A DNA stretch of 64,000 nt from Paulownia fortunei (taxonomy: Eukaryota > Streptophyta > Magnoliopsida > Lamiales > Paulowniaceae). The stretch covers positions 8,463,993 to 8,527,992 of the forward strand of contig CM033109.1 in NCBI GenBank assembly GCA_019321725.1, in the 5' to 3' direction. The notes under the pieces were generated by a model. That model was given only the letters and a program-made list of their open reading frames with translations, did no database searches and was not told the origin of the DNA. The position numbers were made by a program, and so were the translations under genes. This document shows, piece after piece, positions 23,830-36,455 of the stretch; the first letter of the stretch is position 1, and every line of letters starts with the position of its first letter.

Positions 23830-24243
23830 TGTAATGCACCTATTGGTGGGGCTTGTCTTAGTCATTAAGGAACCCTCTTAATTGGCTTAAGTCTTAGTAG
23901 GACAAAGTTAATAGTGTGAATGTTTTAATAGGATTATTGTTAATAAGAGGAACTGGGCAAGGGTGGTGTAATGGATCCTTTCAGGATGGGCCTCTTGGAC
24001 TTTTGTACTTATTTTCTCTTTTAGAAAATTAGGCTTTTAATTTTATTTTTTAAAAGAATGATCTCTTGTATTTTTATTCCTGAAAAAGCGGCCTGAATTG
24101 GGCTAATTCAAAGAATAATGGAAGGGATGTAATTATTGAGCGTAATTTCAGATATAAAATCGATCTACAATCTCCTTTTCTCCTTCTCTTTTTTCGTTCT
24201 TCTTTCTCTTTTTTCATTAAACTTGATCCTGTAGTCTATAACT
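23830..24243. other. Possible 5' region of the gene remnant that follows
   Basis: Contains two TGGGCC/TTGGGCT-type sites near 23985 and 24092, then TATAAAATCGATC (24153) and a CT-rich leader-like stretch before the ATG at 24244. The layout is promoter-like, but this is an inference from composition. Confidence 0.3.
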
Positions 24244-25045
24244 ATGCAACCAATTTTGCCACTACAACCTCCTAAGCTGCCTGCTTCAAGAGCATATCCA
24301 CCACATCCCCCGTTGATTTTGCGAGCACAACCATCTTTTTTGCGGATTCTCTCCCACATTTTCAGATTTTGGGCCTTTTTCGAAATATATCTTCTTTGTA
24401 AGTTGCAACTTTTTCTTCTAATTTCAGTAAATTTATATAATATTCTATGTGTAATTTATTCAATTAAGGGAGAGTTTTTGATTTATTTTTGGAATAATTT
24501 GGATTAGGTTGTCTTCAAAATCTATGTTGAATAGAGAGTGGTTTGAATATTTTTTTGCTTTCTTAAACCCATCTAATAAAATTTGGTTACTTTTGATATT
24601 AGATTGATTGGATAGTGGTTTGCAAATTTGATTGAATCAATGTTGATAGTGAAGTTTGTATTTGTAACTCTATGTATTAGTATACTTTTTGTTAGATGAT
24701 TTCAATTTAATATATCTCACAATAGTTGAAAGAATAATTTATGAACAAGAAAGCTTCCTTCCACTTAGATTAGTTTTTTAATGTTGATCCACTGAAAGGC
24801 TTCCAGATAATCGGATTAGTTTATTAATTCACAGTTCAATTTCATGTTTGCATTATTCCACATCTCAATTGATTCAATACGTTAAAGTTTAGATTACTTT
24901 GATGGTGATCATTATATTGATGATCCAGAGCAGGATAAGAACAATTGCTTTTGTTGAGAAAGAAATGATGAAGAGAGCACACATTAAAAAGGAAAAGATC
25001 TATAGGAAAGTCCCACGAAGAGGAGATCAAAAGACTGAAAAAAAA
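24244..25045 (+). pseudogene. Unrecognised two-exon gene remnant
   Basis: An ATG at 24244 opens 51 codons plus one base of Pro-rich, then hydrophobic, sequence (start MQPILPLQPPKLPASRAYPP) and meets a donor GTAAGT at 24398. An acceptor TTTAG near 24890 continues in the matching phase as YYFDGDHYIDDPEQDK. This soon hits a stop; shifting frame gives MMKRAHIKKEKIYRKVPRRG followed by DQKTE to about 25045, before a 19-A run. The N-terminus would suit an organelle-targeting peptide. I do not recognise the family. The phase match and basic C-terminal piece suggest a real but broken gene; chance is not excluded. Confidence 0.25.
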
Positions 25046-25114
25046 AAAAAAAAAAAAACAAACAAACAAACAAACTAAGCATTTGGATCCAGTTGAGGGG
25101 TTAGAAGACATCAT

Positions 25115-25920
25115 GGTGTGTATGTTTGTCTTTGGCTGAGTGTTTTGCTTGAGACATAGAGGAATTTCGAAACTATTTAATAGATTTATTATCTAGATTT
25201 GTACCAAGCATTTGTAGCCACAACTGTTCAATGAGATGTTCATGACATGCTATTGATGATGTTTGACTTGTTTATGGACACTATTGTGTTGTTTAGTTGA
25301 TATATATACAATTAGTTTGGGTTGTTTTTATGGATAATTTTATTTTTATTTTTTGATGTTGAGGGTTATTGATGCAAGATGTGATGGATAATATTTTTAT
25401 GGATACTTAATGCTTTTATATGATTGAGTATAAATAGATTAGTGCAATACAGATTCAGCATAAATTTGAAGATTCAATTCCACACTTTGATTCAAAAAGT
25501 ACTACATAAATAGAGTCTGCATTACAACGTGTGCATATGCTAATTGAACGTTAAATACCATTTTCTCTGTAAACCAATTTTAGGCCAAATAAGAAATATG
25601 CCTCAATTTCGTATGTCTAGTAAGTTCAATATGACTAATGACGCTCACTTTTTCTCAAAGTTATGTATCTTAGGATCTAGAAGCTATGCACTCATGGTCC
25701 GAATGAGGAAAAAATTAATAAAGGAATAAATATTTTACCCTTTTATAAAATCAATTCAGATTATCATCTCCTATTGCAATACGATCAATACATGCCAAGT
25801 GTATAATATGACATTATTAATATACATTTGGCATATACTAGTGATATTATAATAGAAAATGCAACACCAATTGTAATAGAGGATCCAAACTGCTATAAAA
25901 TATACTACACTTTCTTCTAC
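25115..25920. other. No gene recognised
   Basis: AT-rich non-coding DNA; no repeats or coding pattern seen. Confidence 0.4.
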
Positions 25921-28190
25921 TAGGAGTACATTTCTATTCTTCGGATACTACATACTTGGATAAATAATATCACACTTCTGTGTATTTAATACTACACATG
26001 ATTTTAAGTCTAATTAATACCAAATTCTTATATCTAACAAATTTAACACCATCTAAAATTGTGAGAAATTTTTTCATGACTCTGTGATAATTATTTCTGG
26101 TAAGTGCTTGAAAGCATAATACTTTCACAAAATCAATACTATCCATATAGACTGGTCTATAGTAACACTGAATGTGATGGCTCTAATGCACCTTAATATT
26201 CTTTTCGGACCAATGATGCATGTTTATATGATCCTAATACCTAAAAAGTCATGTTATTATAGACAAATAAAACAAAAACAACTTAACTCAAACGATATTT
26301 AACGCTTCTATCAAAAATACCACATTCCCTTCTACTAATTACCACATTTCTATTCTTTCAATACTGCACGGTTGAAAAAATAATACCACGCTTATGTTTA
26401 TATACACTTAATACACACATGGTTTTAGCCATAACTTGTCTCAATTTTCTATATCTAACAAGTATAGTACACACTAAAATTGTTAGATATATAGTTTTAG
26501 CCGAGTGCTTGAAAACACACTACTTGCACCAAATCGATGCTAATCAAATATAATAGTGTAAAGCGACACTTGGATGCAATATCTCTAATACACTTTAATA
26601 TTCTTTTCGAAGCTACAATACATGTTTATATGTTACATAGGACCTAAAAAGTCATGTTATTACAGTCAAATGAAATAAAAAAGGAGCAATTAAACTCAAA
26701 TGATTTTTTATATTTCTGTTAAAATTAGTTTCAGATCTTTCTACTTTTTGAATTTTTGACACATGGCCATGATATAAACATATGTTGCTGAATATTTTGA
26801 AGGAATTTATCTAAGGCACACGTGTCATGAATTCCAATAATGAAATATAAGGTGGAATAGAAAAAATAGAATAGAAGATTTAAATGGATTAAAAATACCA
26901 CATTTCTATTCTCCAGATATTGCATATTTGAACTAATAATGTCATATTTTTGTTCACTTAATACAACACATGGTTTTAGGCCTAATTTATCTTACTTTTT
27001 TATATATTACAAGTTTAATGCAATCTAAACTTGTTAGATATGTAGTCTTGCGTGGCTCACGCCACTTATATGAGCCAAGTGCTTCAGAACAAACTCACCA
27101 ATTCAATGCTACTCATATATACTAATGTCAAGTAACATTGCATGTGATAGCTCTTGTGCACATTAATATTCTTCTAAAAGCAATGTTGTATGCTTATATG
27201 TATGCTAGGACATAAGAAGCTATGTTGTTATCATTGTCCGGTGAAAAAAATAACTTAAACTCAAACAATATTAATTGAACCCTTCTGCCAAAATAACACT
27301 TCCTTTTACTAGGTACCACATTTCTATTATCCCAATACTGCATATATAGTTACATAAATAAGACTACACTTCTATCCACTTAATACGTCATATGATTTTA
27401 GGCATAATTTGTATCAATTTTCAATATCTAACAACTTTATTACAATTTGAAGTTGTTAGATATGCAGTTTTACGTTACTCGTGACATACTTATGTGTGTC
27501 AAGTGATTATCATCGCACCCAATCAATTCATATGACAAATAAGTTTAATAAAATTTCAGCTCTCGTGCATCTTCACTTTCATGTTAGAAAGTATGGTGTA
27601 TGCCTATTACTTTAACCCTTTTATCAAAAATACTATTTTTTTTTTTTTAGTAAGTAGCACAGTTTTATTCTCATGATATTGCATTGTTAGATAAATAACA
27701 TCACATATCTATAAACTTAATACTAGATAAATGGTACCACATGTCTATAAACTTAATACTACGCCTGATTTTAGGCTAAATTTACCTTAATTTTCTATGC
27801 CCAACAAGTCTCTCAGAACAGCTTCGCGTTCTTTGAGAAATTGCAATGCATGCCTATTACGTTAACCCTTCTATGAAAAATAACATATTTTCTTTTACGT
27901 AGTATCACATATATATTCATCTAGTACTGCACTAGGAATAACTAATGCCATGTTTGGGTGAACTTAATATTGCACTTAGTTTAGGCCTAAATTTAACCTT
28001 ATGTCCAACAAGTTTCTCATGCACTTTCACATTCTTCATAAGTATACTGCATGCCTACGACTTTAGTCCTTCTGTGAAAAGTACCAGTTTTTTTTATTTT
28101 AATACCACATCTCAACTTGTCTGGTATTGTATAGTTGAATATTAAATACCACATTTATGTGAACTTAATATTGCACATATTTTAGGCTTG
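25921..28190. repeat. Decayed tandem array with shrinking period
   Basis: A block of the form ACCACATTTCTATTC, then ATACTGCA, CACTTAATAC, GATTTTAGGC and ATATCTAACAA recurs starting near 25921, 26335, 26896, 27311, 27650, 27900 and 28098. The spacings (about 414, 561, 415, 339, 250, 198) fall along the array as parts of the unit drop out. No coding potential. It may be an old satellite-like or subterminal repeat of an unidentified element. Confidence 0.7.
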
Positions 28191-28744
28191 CAATTAAAAT
28201 GATTAAACATATTATTTTAATTGGTTTATGTTAATCATATAGTAATTAATAGTGATTATAAGATAAATAATGAAATTGAAGGTTCATTACAAGTGCTGCA
28301 AAATTTATGGTTTAATACCACATCCTTATTTACAAATTATTTCAAAAATGAATCAATAGTACTAAACATTTATTCATAAAGCACTGCAATACGTAATTTG
28401 TATAGCAATGGAGGCGGCGGTGGCAATAGCAACGGGACGGCTGAAGAATTGATTTTTACGAGAGAAAGAGAAATATAGAAGATCAGACATGGTGGCAATG
28501 GAGGTGGCGGTGATGATACCGCAAAAGGATTGGATTTTGAGAGAAAAAAAGAAGAGATTGGTGGTGATAAATAATGGAGTGGTGACTACAGTTGACTAGG
28601 GCAGGGCCAGTGGTGGTAGCACTCTCAATAGCGTTGATTGGCCAAAGGAGAGGAGAGAGTGTAGTATAGAGGGGACTAAATCTGGTTGGGGAAAAATTAA
28701 GTAAGAAGGTTATTTTATAAAATTAAAGGGGCAGTAAAGATAAG
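28191..28744. other. Array flank and GGTGG-rich stretch
   Basis: 28400-28640 is richer in G (GGAGGCGGCGGTGGCAATAG and similar repeated twice). It lies between the tandem array and the truncated copia element. No gene recognised. Confidence 0.3.
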
Positions 28745-28751
28745 GTTTGCT

Positions 28752-31344
28752 ACTTGACTCTGGTGCCTCCCATCATGTGACAACTGATTTCAATAATCTG
28801 TCACTTCATTCTCCGTATAGGATCTGATGATATTATGATTGGTGATGATACAGACCTAAACATCACACACACTGGTTGTCTTCACCTAGTCAGTCCCTCT
28901 TCCTCTTTTCTCTTGTCTAATGTTTTATGTGCCCCTAATATGAAACAAAATTTGATTTATGTCTGTAAGTTTTGTCTCTCTAATCAAGTTTCGATTGAGT
29001 TCTAACCATCTTCATTTGTTATGAAGGATCTCCGCACGGGGGCGCAACTCATGCACGACAAAGCTAAAAATGGAGTTTATGAATGGTCGTCTCTTGCAAA
29101 ACGTCACTCACCTCCTCTCCTTGCCTTTTCGAGTGTCAAAACATCTCTCACAAATTGGGATCATCGTTTAGGCTATCCATCATCCAAAGTAGTCAATAAA
29201 CTTGTGTCCTCCAATACATTGCCAGTTTTGCTTTCAAATAAACTAAGTGTTTCATGTAAGGCTTGCAAATGTAATAAGACACACAAATTACCATTTACTG
29301 TGTCTACTGTTTCTAGCACAAAACCACTTGAAGTCATTTATTCAGATGTTTGGAGTTCTCATATTGTTTCTAGAGATGGTTTTAAATATTATGTGCTTTT
29401 TATTGATCATTTTAAAAAGTATATGTGGTTATATCCTTTAAAAAATAAATCTGATGTTCACGAGGTATTCAATCGTTTCAAATCTCTAGTTGAATTTTTT
29501 TTTTGATAAAAATATTATCTCTTTCTACAGCGACAATGGTGGAGAATATACTGCTTTAAAACACACTCTTGCTAATCATGGTATCTCTCATTTTATGACA
29601 CCACCATATACACCTTAGCACAATGGTGTCTCCAAGCATCGTCATCATCACATAGTCGAAATGGGTCTTTCCCTTCTTACTCATGCTTCCTTACCACTTA
29701 CTTTTTGGTCATATGCTCTTACAACTACTGTGTACTTAATAAATATAATGCCTACACCCATACTAAACACGATGTCTCCTTTTGAAAAGATATTTCATGT
29801 GTGTCCCAACTATGCCAAATTACGTGTGTTTGGTTGCTTGTGTTATCCACGGCTCAAACCATACAATCAACATAAATTAGAACCTCGTTCTCACGCTTGC
29901 CTTTTTATTAGATACTCAATTGTCTCAGAGTGCTTATCACTGTCTTGACTTAGACACTGATTGTGTCTTCGTCTCTTGTCATGTTACCTTCGTCGAGTCT
30001 GTTTTTCCTTATACTTCTCTTCACCAACATCTCAGTCGTCCAACCAATGAGACTTATACCTCCTAGTTACCATACTTATCTTCACTATCTTTAGTTCCTA
30101 TCTCGTATGCCCATTCACCTCTGAGTCTGGCTTCGCATGAGCCTGCTTATTCAGATGCACCATCAAACTACCTTGCACCAGTTCCAACCCCTGTCCCTTC
30201 TCAATCTATGAATCTCATTTTTTCTATTCTGATACCATCGTCACCCCGCACCCACCTAACCTTCCATCCCCAATAATACTCTTCCTATGGTCACTCGAGC
30301 AAAAAATAACCTCCACAAACCACTTACTAAACTATCCCTTACCAGTGTGCTATCCTCTTCTCTGCCCACCAAACTTACATATGCTTCGCAAGCCCTTAAA
30401 ATTCTTGAATGGATGCGTGCAATGTTAGAAGAGTTTGATGCACTTATTAAAAATAGCACATGGGACTTAGTGCCATCAAACTCTTCCCAGAACAAATGTT
30501 TTCCCGATGGTTCCATTTCTCGATATAAGGCTCGTCTTGTGGCAAAAGGTTTTCACCAATGGCCTGGTATTGACTACACTAAAACATTCAGTCCAGTAGT
30601 TAAAACTACAATAATTTGGGTCATTTTAAGCATTACAGTCTCACGAGGATGGCAATTTCAACAACTTGATGTTAATAATGCCTTTCTTCAAAGGTACTTA
30701 TCTGAGGATGTCTTTATGTCACAGCCACCTGGTTTCACTAATCCTGCATATCCCACTCATGTATGTCGCCTTAAAAAGGCCATTTATGGTCTCAAATAGG
30801 CTCCTCGGGCCTAGTACAATGAACTATGTCAACACCTTCTCCAAATTAGGTTTGTCAACTCACTTTCTGACACATCTCTATTCATTTTTAATGCTAATAG
30901 TTGTGTTCTTTTTCTCTTGGTGTATGTCGATAACATTATTGTCACAGGAAGTAATAGGGAATTACTTGACAAATTTGTTACTCCGCTTGCTCAGTGTTTT
31001 TCAACAAAGACCTTGGTTCATTGCCCTATTTTCTTGGTATTGAAGTCTTTGAGGCTCCTCATGGCTTATTTCTTTCACAACAGAAATATGTCCAATACCT
31101 CCTAATTCGTACTAAGATGTTTGAGTCTAAGCCGATCTCAACTTTGCTTCCCACAGATCATTCCCTTAAACTTCATGATGACACTTCTCTCACAGATGCC
31201 ACTCAGTTTCGTTAGGTAGTTGATGTTTTACAATACCTCTTATTCACCCGACCTGACATTGTGTTTGTTGTTAACAAACTAGTGCAATTTATGCATCGTC
31301 CCACTACTAGACATTGCTCTATTGCCAAATGTCTTCTTCGCTAT
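28752..31344 (+). pseudogene. Ty1/copia pol, 5'-truncated and split (5' portion)
   Basis: Encoded the protease, integrase and reverse transcriptase of a copia retrotransposon. In order: protease motif LDSGASHH (28752), gag-pre-integrase NWDHRLGYPSSK, integrase with Asp in YSDVW and in SDNGGEY, then reverse transcriptase from about 30410 (ARLVAKGF, QQLDVNNAFL, AIYGLK) and the RNaseH side to 31344. The integrase Glu position reads NGVSKHRH instead of NGVSERRH, and the polymerase motif reads YVDN instead of YVDD. Several in-frame stops (29504, 29619, 29947, 30797) also disable it. No 5' LTR or gag: sequence starts abruptly at about 28745. It may belong to the Ale/Retrofit clade (inference). It is interrupted at 31344 by another element and continues at 36456. 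Confidence 0.85.
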
Positions 31345-32112
31345 TGTAGACATGGAAACTTTGCAGTCAGTTATCCATTAACATGTGTAATAAATTTTAA
31401 CTTATCAATTTTATATTTTTATTTATTTTTGGAATTATCATTAAATTTCAAAAATTAAATAAGATATTTTATTGATAAAATTAAATATTACCATGTGTCA
31501 AATTATGATATTTTGGCAATAAAGATCGTATATTGCAAATTATAGAAGTGAATACCAATACTATGGTAACTAAAATCACATCTTGTGATTAAGGCAATAA
31601 ATGTCTATCAAATCATGAAAAAACAATCAAATCTTTCCATATCATTAAGTAAAAAAGGCAAGAGCCCTCATTCTACAGGTATAAATAGGGGTCATCTCCA
31701 ACATGTTAAACAAAAAAAAAAACACAAGTTGAGAAAAAGAAGAAGTCTAATCAAGAAAGATATTGGAGGAAGTTATCTCAACTAAAGTCTATCAAATTCA
31801 AGAAGATCCACGGTGTTCAAGGCAAAAAACAAGACATTCATCACGGAGCTCATCAAATCATGATGTTTAATTTGAGATTAAGTTGTTAAACTCTCAAATT
31901 AACATTACTGAAAACCAAGTCGACCTTGGAGGAGATCGGAAGTTCAATTCCATAAATAAGTTACCAAATCCACAAAGTCAACATTTCTTGCAGAGAAGAA
32001 TCAGAGGAATCAATGGAGATTGTATCTACATATTTTTATTAAATTTAATAAAATTATATTTGTACTATTTTTCCTGTTTGTAATTTTTGCAAATAACGAA
32101 ATTTGTGTTACA
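31345..32112 (+). repeat. Left LTR (768 bp)
   Basis: Begins TGTAGACATGG, ends GTGTTACA. TATAAATAGGGGTCATC at about 31681 is a likely TATA box. Matches the right LTR nearly base for base with scattered substitutions. Confidence 0.92.
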
Positions 32113-32269
32113 AATTTCTAGCACGCCCAGTGGGACTATCTCTACCTCTCATCTCTTCTTTGCAAATCAAGTTTGAAGTTCAAGCGGAGATAAAGGACAA
32201 TCACTCCAACTTCACAAATGTCAAATTTCTTATGTCAAGGCATGAAAGGGCAAAATAAGATGATCTTTT

Positions 32270-32455
32270 GTTGAGTTCTGAAGCCACCAATCAAAAACAC
32301 AAGCATGGAGAGGCAAAAAAATATGGTGTTTTGTCGAGCTATGAAGCAACCACTCCAAAATACAAGCATAAAAGGGCAAGACAAGATGTTGTGTTGCCGA
32401 GCCATAAAGCCACTACTCCAAAACACAAGCATGAGGGGCAAAAGAAGATGGTGTT
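32270..32455 (+). repeat. 62-bp leader minisatellite
   Basis: Imperfect repeats of a unit containing CACAAGCATGAGGGGCAAAA and TGAAGCCACCACTCCAAAA. About three copies precede the first gag segment; two further copies precede each later gag segment (33211-33345, 34107-34245). Confidence 0.8.
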
Positions 32456-35310
32456 TTGACATTGCCAATCAAATTTCCACTAAAGCCGAGGGCAAAGCAA
32501 AAAATAGAAGTTGCGGAGAAAGAGTCGCTGAATCCAACTACAATGCTCAAATCTACTAAAAGCTCAAATTTTGAAGTCCCAACAGTCATGGTGGTCCAAA
32601 CTACTTTAACAGAAGAACAAATTGCAAATTTGATGAAGGTTGTTGAGGAACTCACGAAGCATATTCAAGAACAAGACTCTCAAATCACGAAATTGATAAA
32701 CAAAATGGACAATATTGATACTAGTCGCGTAATGGGCAAACAAATTGAAGCTCATGATGAAACTGAGGCATTCATGAAGCAACAATCAAGTGAAAGAGAT
32801 GTGTCTTCTAAAGAGTTGCAAGTTTCATTTGATGGGTTGATTCCTATTGACCAACTAAAAGAGTTTACCATGGGGACTATCAATGACAAATTCGATGGAA
32901 GCTCCAAATTATCTTTGACTTATGTCAAAGCATACACTAAAAGAATTGACAATTTGAAGATGTTAGTTGGCTATCAACCCCCAAAATTTCAGCAATTTGA
33001 TGGTAAAGAAAACCCGAAGCAACATATAGCTCATTTTATTGAGATGTGCAACAATGCTGGAACATATGGGGACTGTCTGGTTAAGCAATTTGTTCGCTCA
33101 TTAAAGGAAAATGCATTTGATTGGTACACCAACCTATAGGCAAACTCAATTAATAGTTGGGAGCAATTAGAACAAGAGTTTCTCATTCACTTTTATAGCA
33201 CCCATCGTAGCAAGACAAGATATTGTGTTGCCGAGCCATAAAGCCACTACTCCAAAACACAAGCATGAGGGGGAAAAGAAAGATGGTGTTTTGTCGAACC
33301 ATGAAGCCATCACTCCAAAATACAAGCATGAGGGGTCAAGAGAATATGGTATTTTGACATTGCCAATCAAATTTTTACTAAAGCCGAGGGCAAAGCAAAA
33401 AATAGAAGTTGCGAAGAAAGAATTGCTGAATCCAACTATGATGCTCGAATCTACTGAAAGCTCAAATTTTGAAGTCCCAACAGTCATGGTGGTCCAAACT
33501 ACTTCAACAGAAGAACAAATTGCAAATTTGATGAAGGTTGTTGAGGAACTCACGAAGCATATTCAAGAACAAGACTCTCAAATCACGAAATTGATGAACA
33601 AAGTGGACAATGTTGATACTAGTCACGTAATGGGCAAACAAATTGAAGCTCATGACGAAACTGAGGCATTCATGAAGCAACAATTAAGTAAAAGAGATGT
33701 GTCTTCTAAAGAGTTGCAAGTTTCATTTGATGGGTTAATTCCTATTGACCAACTCAAAAAGTTTATCATGGGGACTATCAATGATAAATTCGATGGAAGC
33801 TCCAAATTATCTTTGAATTATGTCAAACCATACACTAAGAGAATTGACAATTTGAAGATGTCAGTTGGCTATCAACCCCCAAAATTTCAGCAATTTGATG
33901 GCAAAGGAAACCTGAAGCAACATATAGCTCATTTTATTAAGATGTGCAACAATGCTAGAACATATGGGGACTGTCTGGTTAAGCAATTTGTTCGCTCATT
34001 GAAGGAAAATGCATTTGATTGGTACACCAACCTATAGGCAAACTCAATTGATAGTTGGGAGCAATTAGAACAATAGTTTCTCAATCGCTTTTATAGCACC
34101 CATCGTAGCAAGACAAGATGTTGTGTTGCCAAGCTATAAAGCCACTACTCCAAAATACAAGCATGAGGGGGAAAAAAAGATGGTGTTTTGTCGAACCATG
34201 AAGCCACCACTCTAAAATACAAGCATGAGGGGTCAAGAGAATATGGTATTTTGACATTACCAATCAAATTTTTACTAAAGCGAGGGCAAAGCAAAAAATA
34301 GAAGTTGCGGAGAAAGAGTCGCTGAATTCAACTACGATGCTCGAATCTACTGAAAGCTCAAATTTTGAAGTCCCAACAGTCATGGTGGTCCAAACTACTT
34401 CAACAGAAGAACAAATTGCAAATTTGATGAAGGTTGTTGAGGAAATCACGAAGTATATTCAAGAACAAGACTCTCAAATCACAAAATTGATGAATAAAGT
34501 GGACAATGTTGATACTAGTCACGTAATGGGCAAACAAATTAAAGCTCATGATGAAACTGAGGCGTCCATGAAGCAACAATCAAGTGAAAGAGATATGTCT
34601 TCTAAAGAGTTGCAAGTTTTATTTGATGGGTTGATTCCTATTGACCAACTGAAAGAGTTTATCATGCGGACTATTAATGATAAATTTGATAGAAGCTCCA
34701 AATTATCTTTGATTTATGTCAAACCATACACTAAGAGAATTGATAATTGGAAGATGCCAATTGGCTATCAACCCCTAAAATTTCAGCAATTTGATGGCAA
34801 AAAAAACCCGAAGCAACATATAGCTCATTTTATTAAGATGTGCAACAATGCTAGAACATATGGGGACTGTCTGGTTAAGCAATTTGTTCGCTCATTGAAG
34901 GAAAATGCATTTGATTGGTACACCAACATGGAGGCAAACTCACTTGATAGTTGGGAGCAATTGGAACAAAAGTTTCTCAATCGCTTTTATAGCACCCGTC
35001 GTACTGTTAGTATGGTTTAACTTGCTAACTTAAGATAAAAAGAAGATGAGCCCATGTTTGAATATATCAATAATTGGAGAAATTTATCTTTGAATTGTAA
35101 AGATACTTTATTAGAAACTTCTGCAATTGAGATATGTATCCAAGGAATGTAATGAGGTCTCTGCTATATACTTCAAGGAATCAAACCAAAAACTTTTGGA
35201 AACTTGGCAACTCGTGCACATGCCATTGAGTTAAGCATGAATTTTGACAAACAAGAATGCCCAAGTGATATCAGTGATGATGAAGATGAAGAAGATGTGG
35301 TATTTTATGC
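32456..35310 (+). pseudogene. gag, triplicated in tandem
   Basis: Gag is the particle-forming protein of the retrotransposon. Three segments start near 32376, 33211 and 34107 (periods about 835 and 896 bp). Each holds a coiled-coil-like region (EEQIANLMKVVEELTKHIQE), then LKEF and the conserved gag stretch QFDGKENPKQHIAHFIEMC followed by SLKENAFDWY. Segments 1 and 2 end in an in-frame TAG right after WYTNL; segment 3 reads through (WYTNMEANSLDSWEQLEQKF) to a stop at 35020. Gag homology goes on with stops to about 35310 (EYINNWRNLSLNCKD). Open frames: 32456-33139, 33225-34037, 34337-35020. Segment 3 has lost one base near 34279, which shortens its frame. No zinc knuckle was seen. Confidence 0.85.
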
Positions 35311-35334
35311 AACAACTACTAACTTCAACTTTCC

Positions 35335-35625
35335 AATGCTCCTAGATACGAGCATAAACTATCTAAAATTTTCAAATTGAAGTTTTCTCAAGTGCTCCTT
35401 AATAAGAGCATAAACTATGAGTAAAGATCCTTGATATGAGCATAAAAGGTCTACAAATCAAATCAAATGAAGCACTTCTTGACAAGAGTATAAAAGGTCT
35501 ATAAGACAAATCTAAATAAAGACTCCTTGATACGAGTATAAACTATCTATAAAGTCAAATCAAGTTAAGAACTACTTGATATGAGGATAAACTATCTATA
35601 AGTTCAAATCAATTCAAAAGATTTC
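35335..35625 (+). repeat. 3' internal minisatellite of the gag-only element
   Basis: About five imperfect ~60-bp units with the core CTTGATACGAGTATAAACTATCTATAA (in parts), between the end of gag and the right LTR. Confidence 0.7.
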
Positions 35626-35684
35626 GAGACTTATTCACTTTTCACACCCACTGGATGCCCGTGAACAAGTCTCGATAGGGCATT

Positions 35685-36450
35685 TGTAGACATGGAAAAT
35701 TTGTAGCCAATTATCCATTGACATGTGTAATAAATTTTAACTTATCAATTTTCTATTTTTATTTATTTTTGGAATCATCATTAAATTTCAAAAATTAAAT
35801 AAGATATTTTATTGATAAAATTAAATATTACCATATGTCAAATTATGATATTTTGGCAATAAAGATCGTATATTTCAAATTATAGAAGTGAACACCAATA
35901 CTATGGTAATTAAAATCACATCTTGTAATTAAGGCAGTAAATGTCATTCAAATCATAAAAAACCAATCAAATCATTCCATGTCATCAAGTACAAAAGGTA
36001 AGAGTCCTCATTGTACAAGTATAAATAGGGGTCATCTCCAACATGTTAAACAAAAAAAATATACAAGTTGAGAAGAAAAAGAAGTCCAATCAAGAAAGGT
36101 GTTGGAGGAAGTTCTCTCAACTAAAGTCTATAAAATTCAAAGAGATCCACGGTATTCAAGCCGAAAAGCAAGACATTCATCACGGAGCTCATCAAATCAC
36201 GGCATTTAATTTGAAATTAAATTATGAAACCCTCAAATTAACGTTATTGAAAACCAAGTCAATATTGGAGGAGATCGGAGGTTCGATTTCATAAAAAAGT
36301 TACCAAATTCACAAAGTCAACATTTCTTGGAGAGAAGAATCAGAGGATCAATGGAGATTATATCTACGTATTTTCATTAAATTCAATAAAATTATATTTG
36401 TACTATTTTTCTTGTTTGTAATTTTTGCAAATAACGAAATTTGTTTTACA
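35685..36450 (+). repeat. Right LTR (766 bp)
   Basis: Begins TGTAGACATGG, ends TTTTACA. Likely TATA box at about 36021. Pair of 31345-32112. Confidence 0.92.
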
Positions 36451-36455
36451 GCTAT

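Larger units (their letters stand above)
31345..36450 (+). mobile_element. LTR retrotransposon with gag only (TR-GAG type), nested in copia
   Basis: 5106 bp bounded by TGTAGACATGG and TTTTACA, flanked by a perfect 5-bp target duplication GCTAT (31340-31344 and 36451-36455). LTRs are 31345-32112 and 35685-36450. The sequence after the left LTR (CACGCCCAGTGGGAC) sits at the primer-binding position and is a context I associate with plant gypsy-like elements. GATAGGGCATT precedes the right LTR. The interior codes only for gag; protease, RT and integrase are absent, so it needed a partner element. The gag segment is present three times. Confidence 0.9.

Noticed and set aside
25921..28190. CRISPR-like array
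   Set aside because: Plant nuclear context, units are long and degenerate with no constant short repeat and unique spacers.
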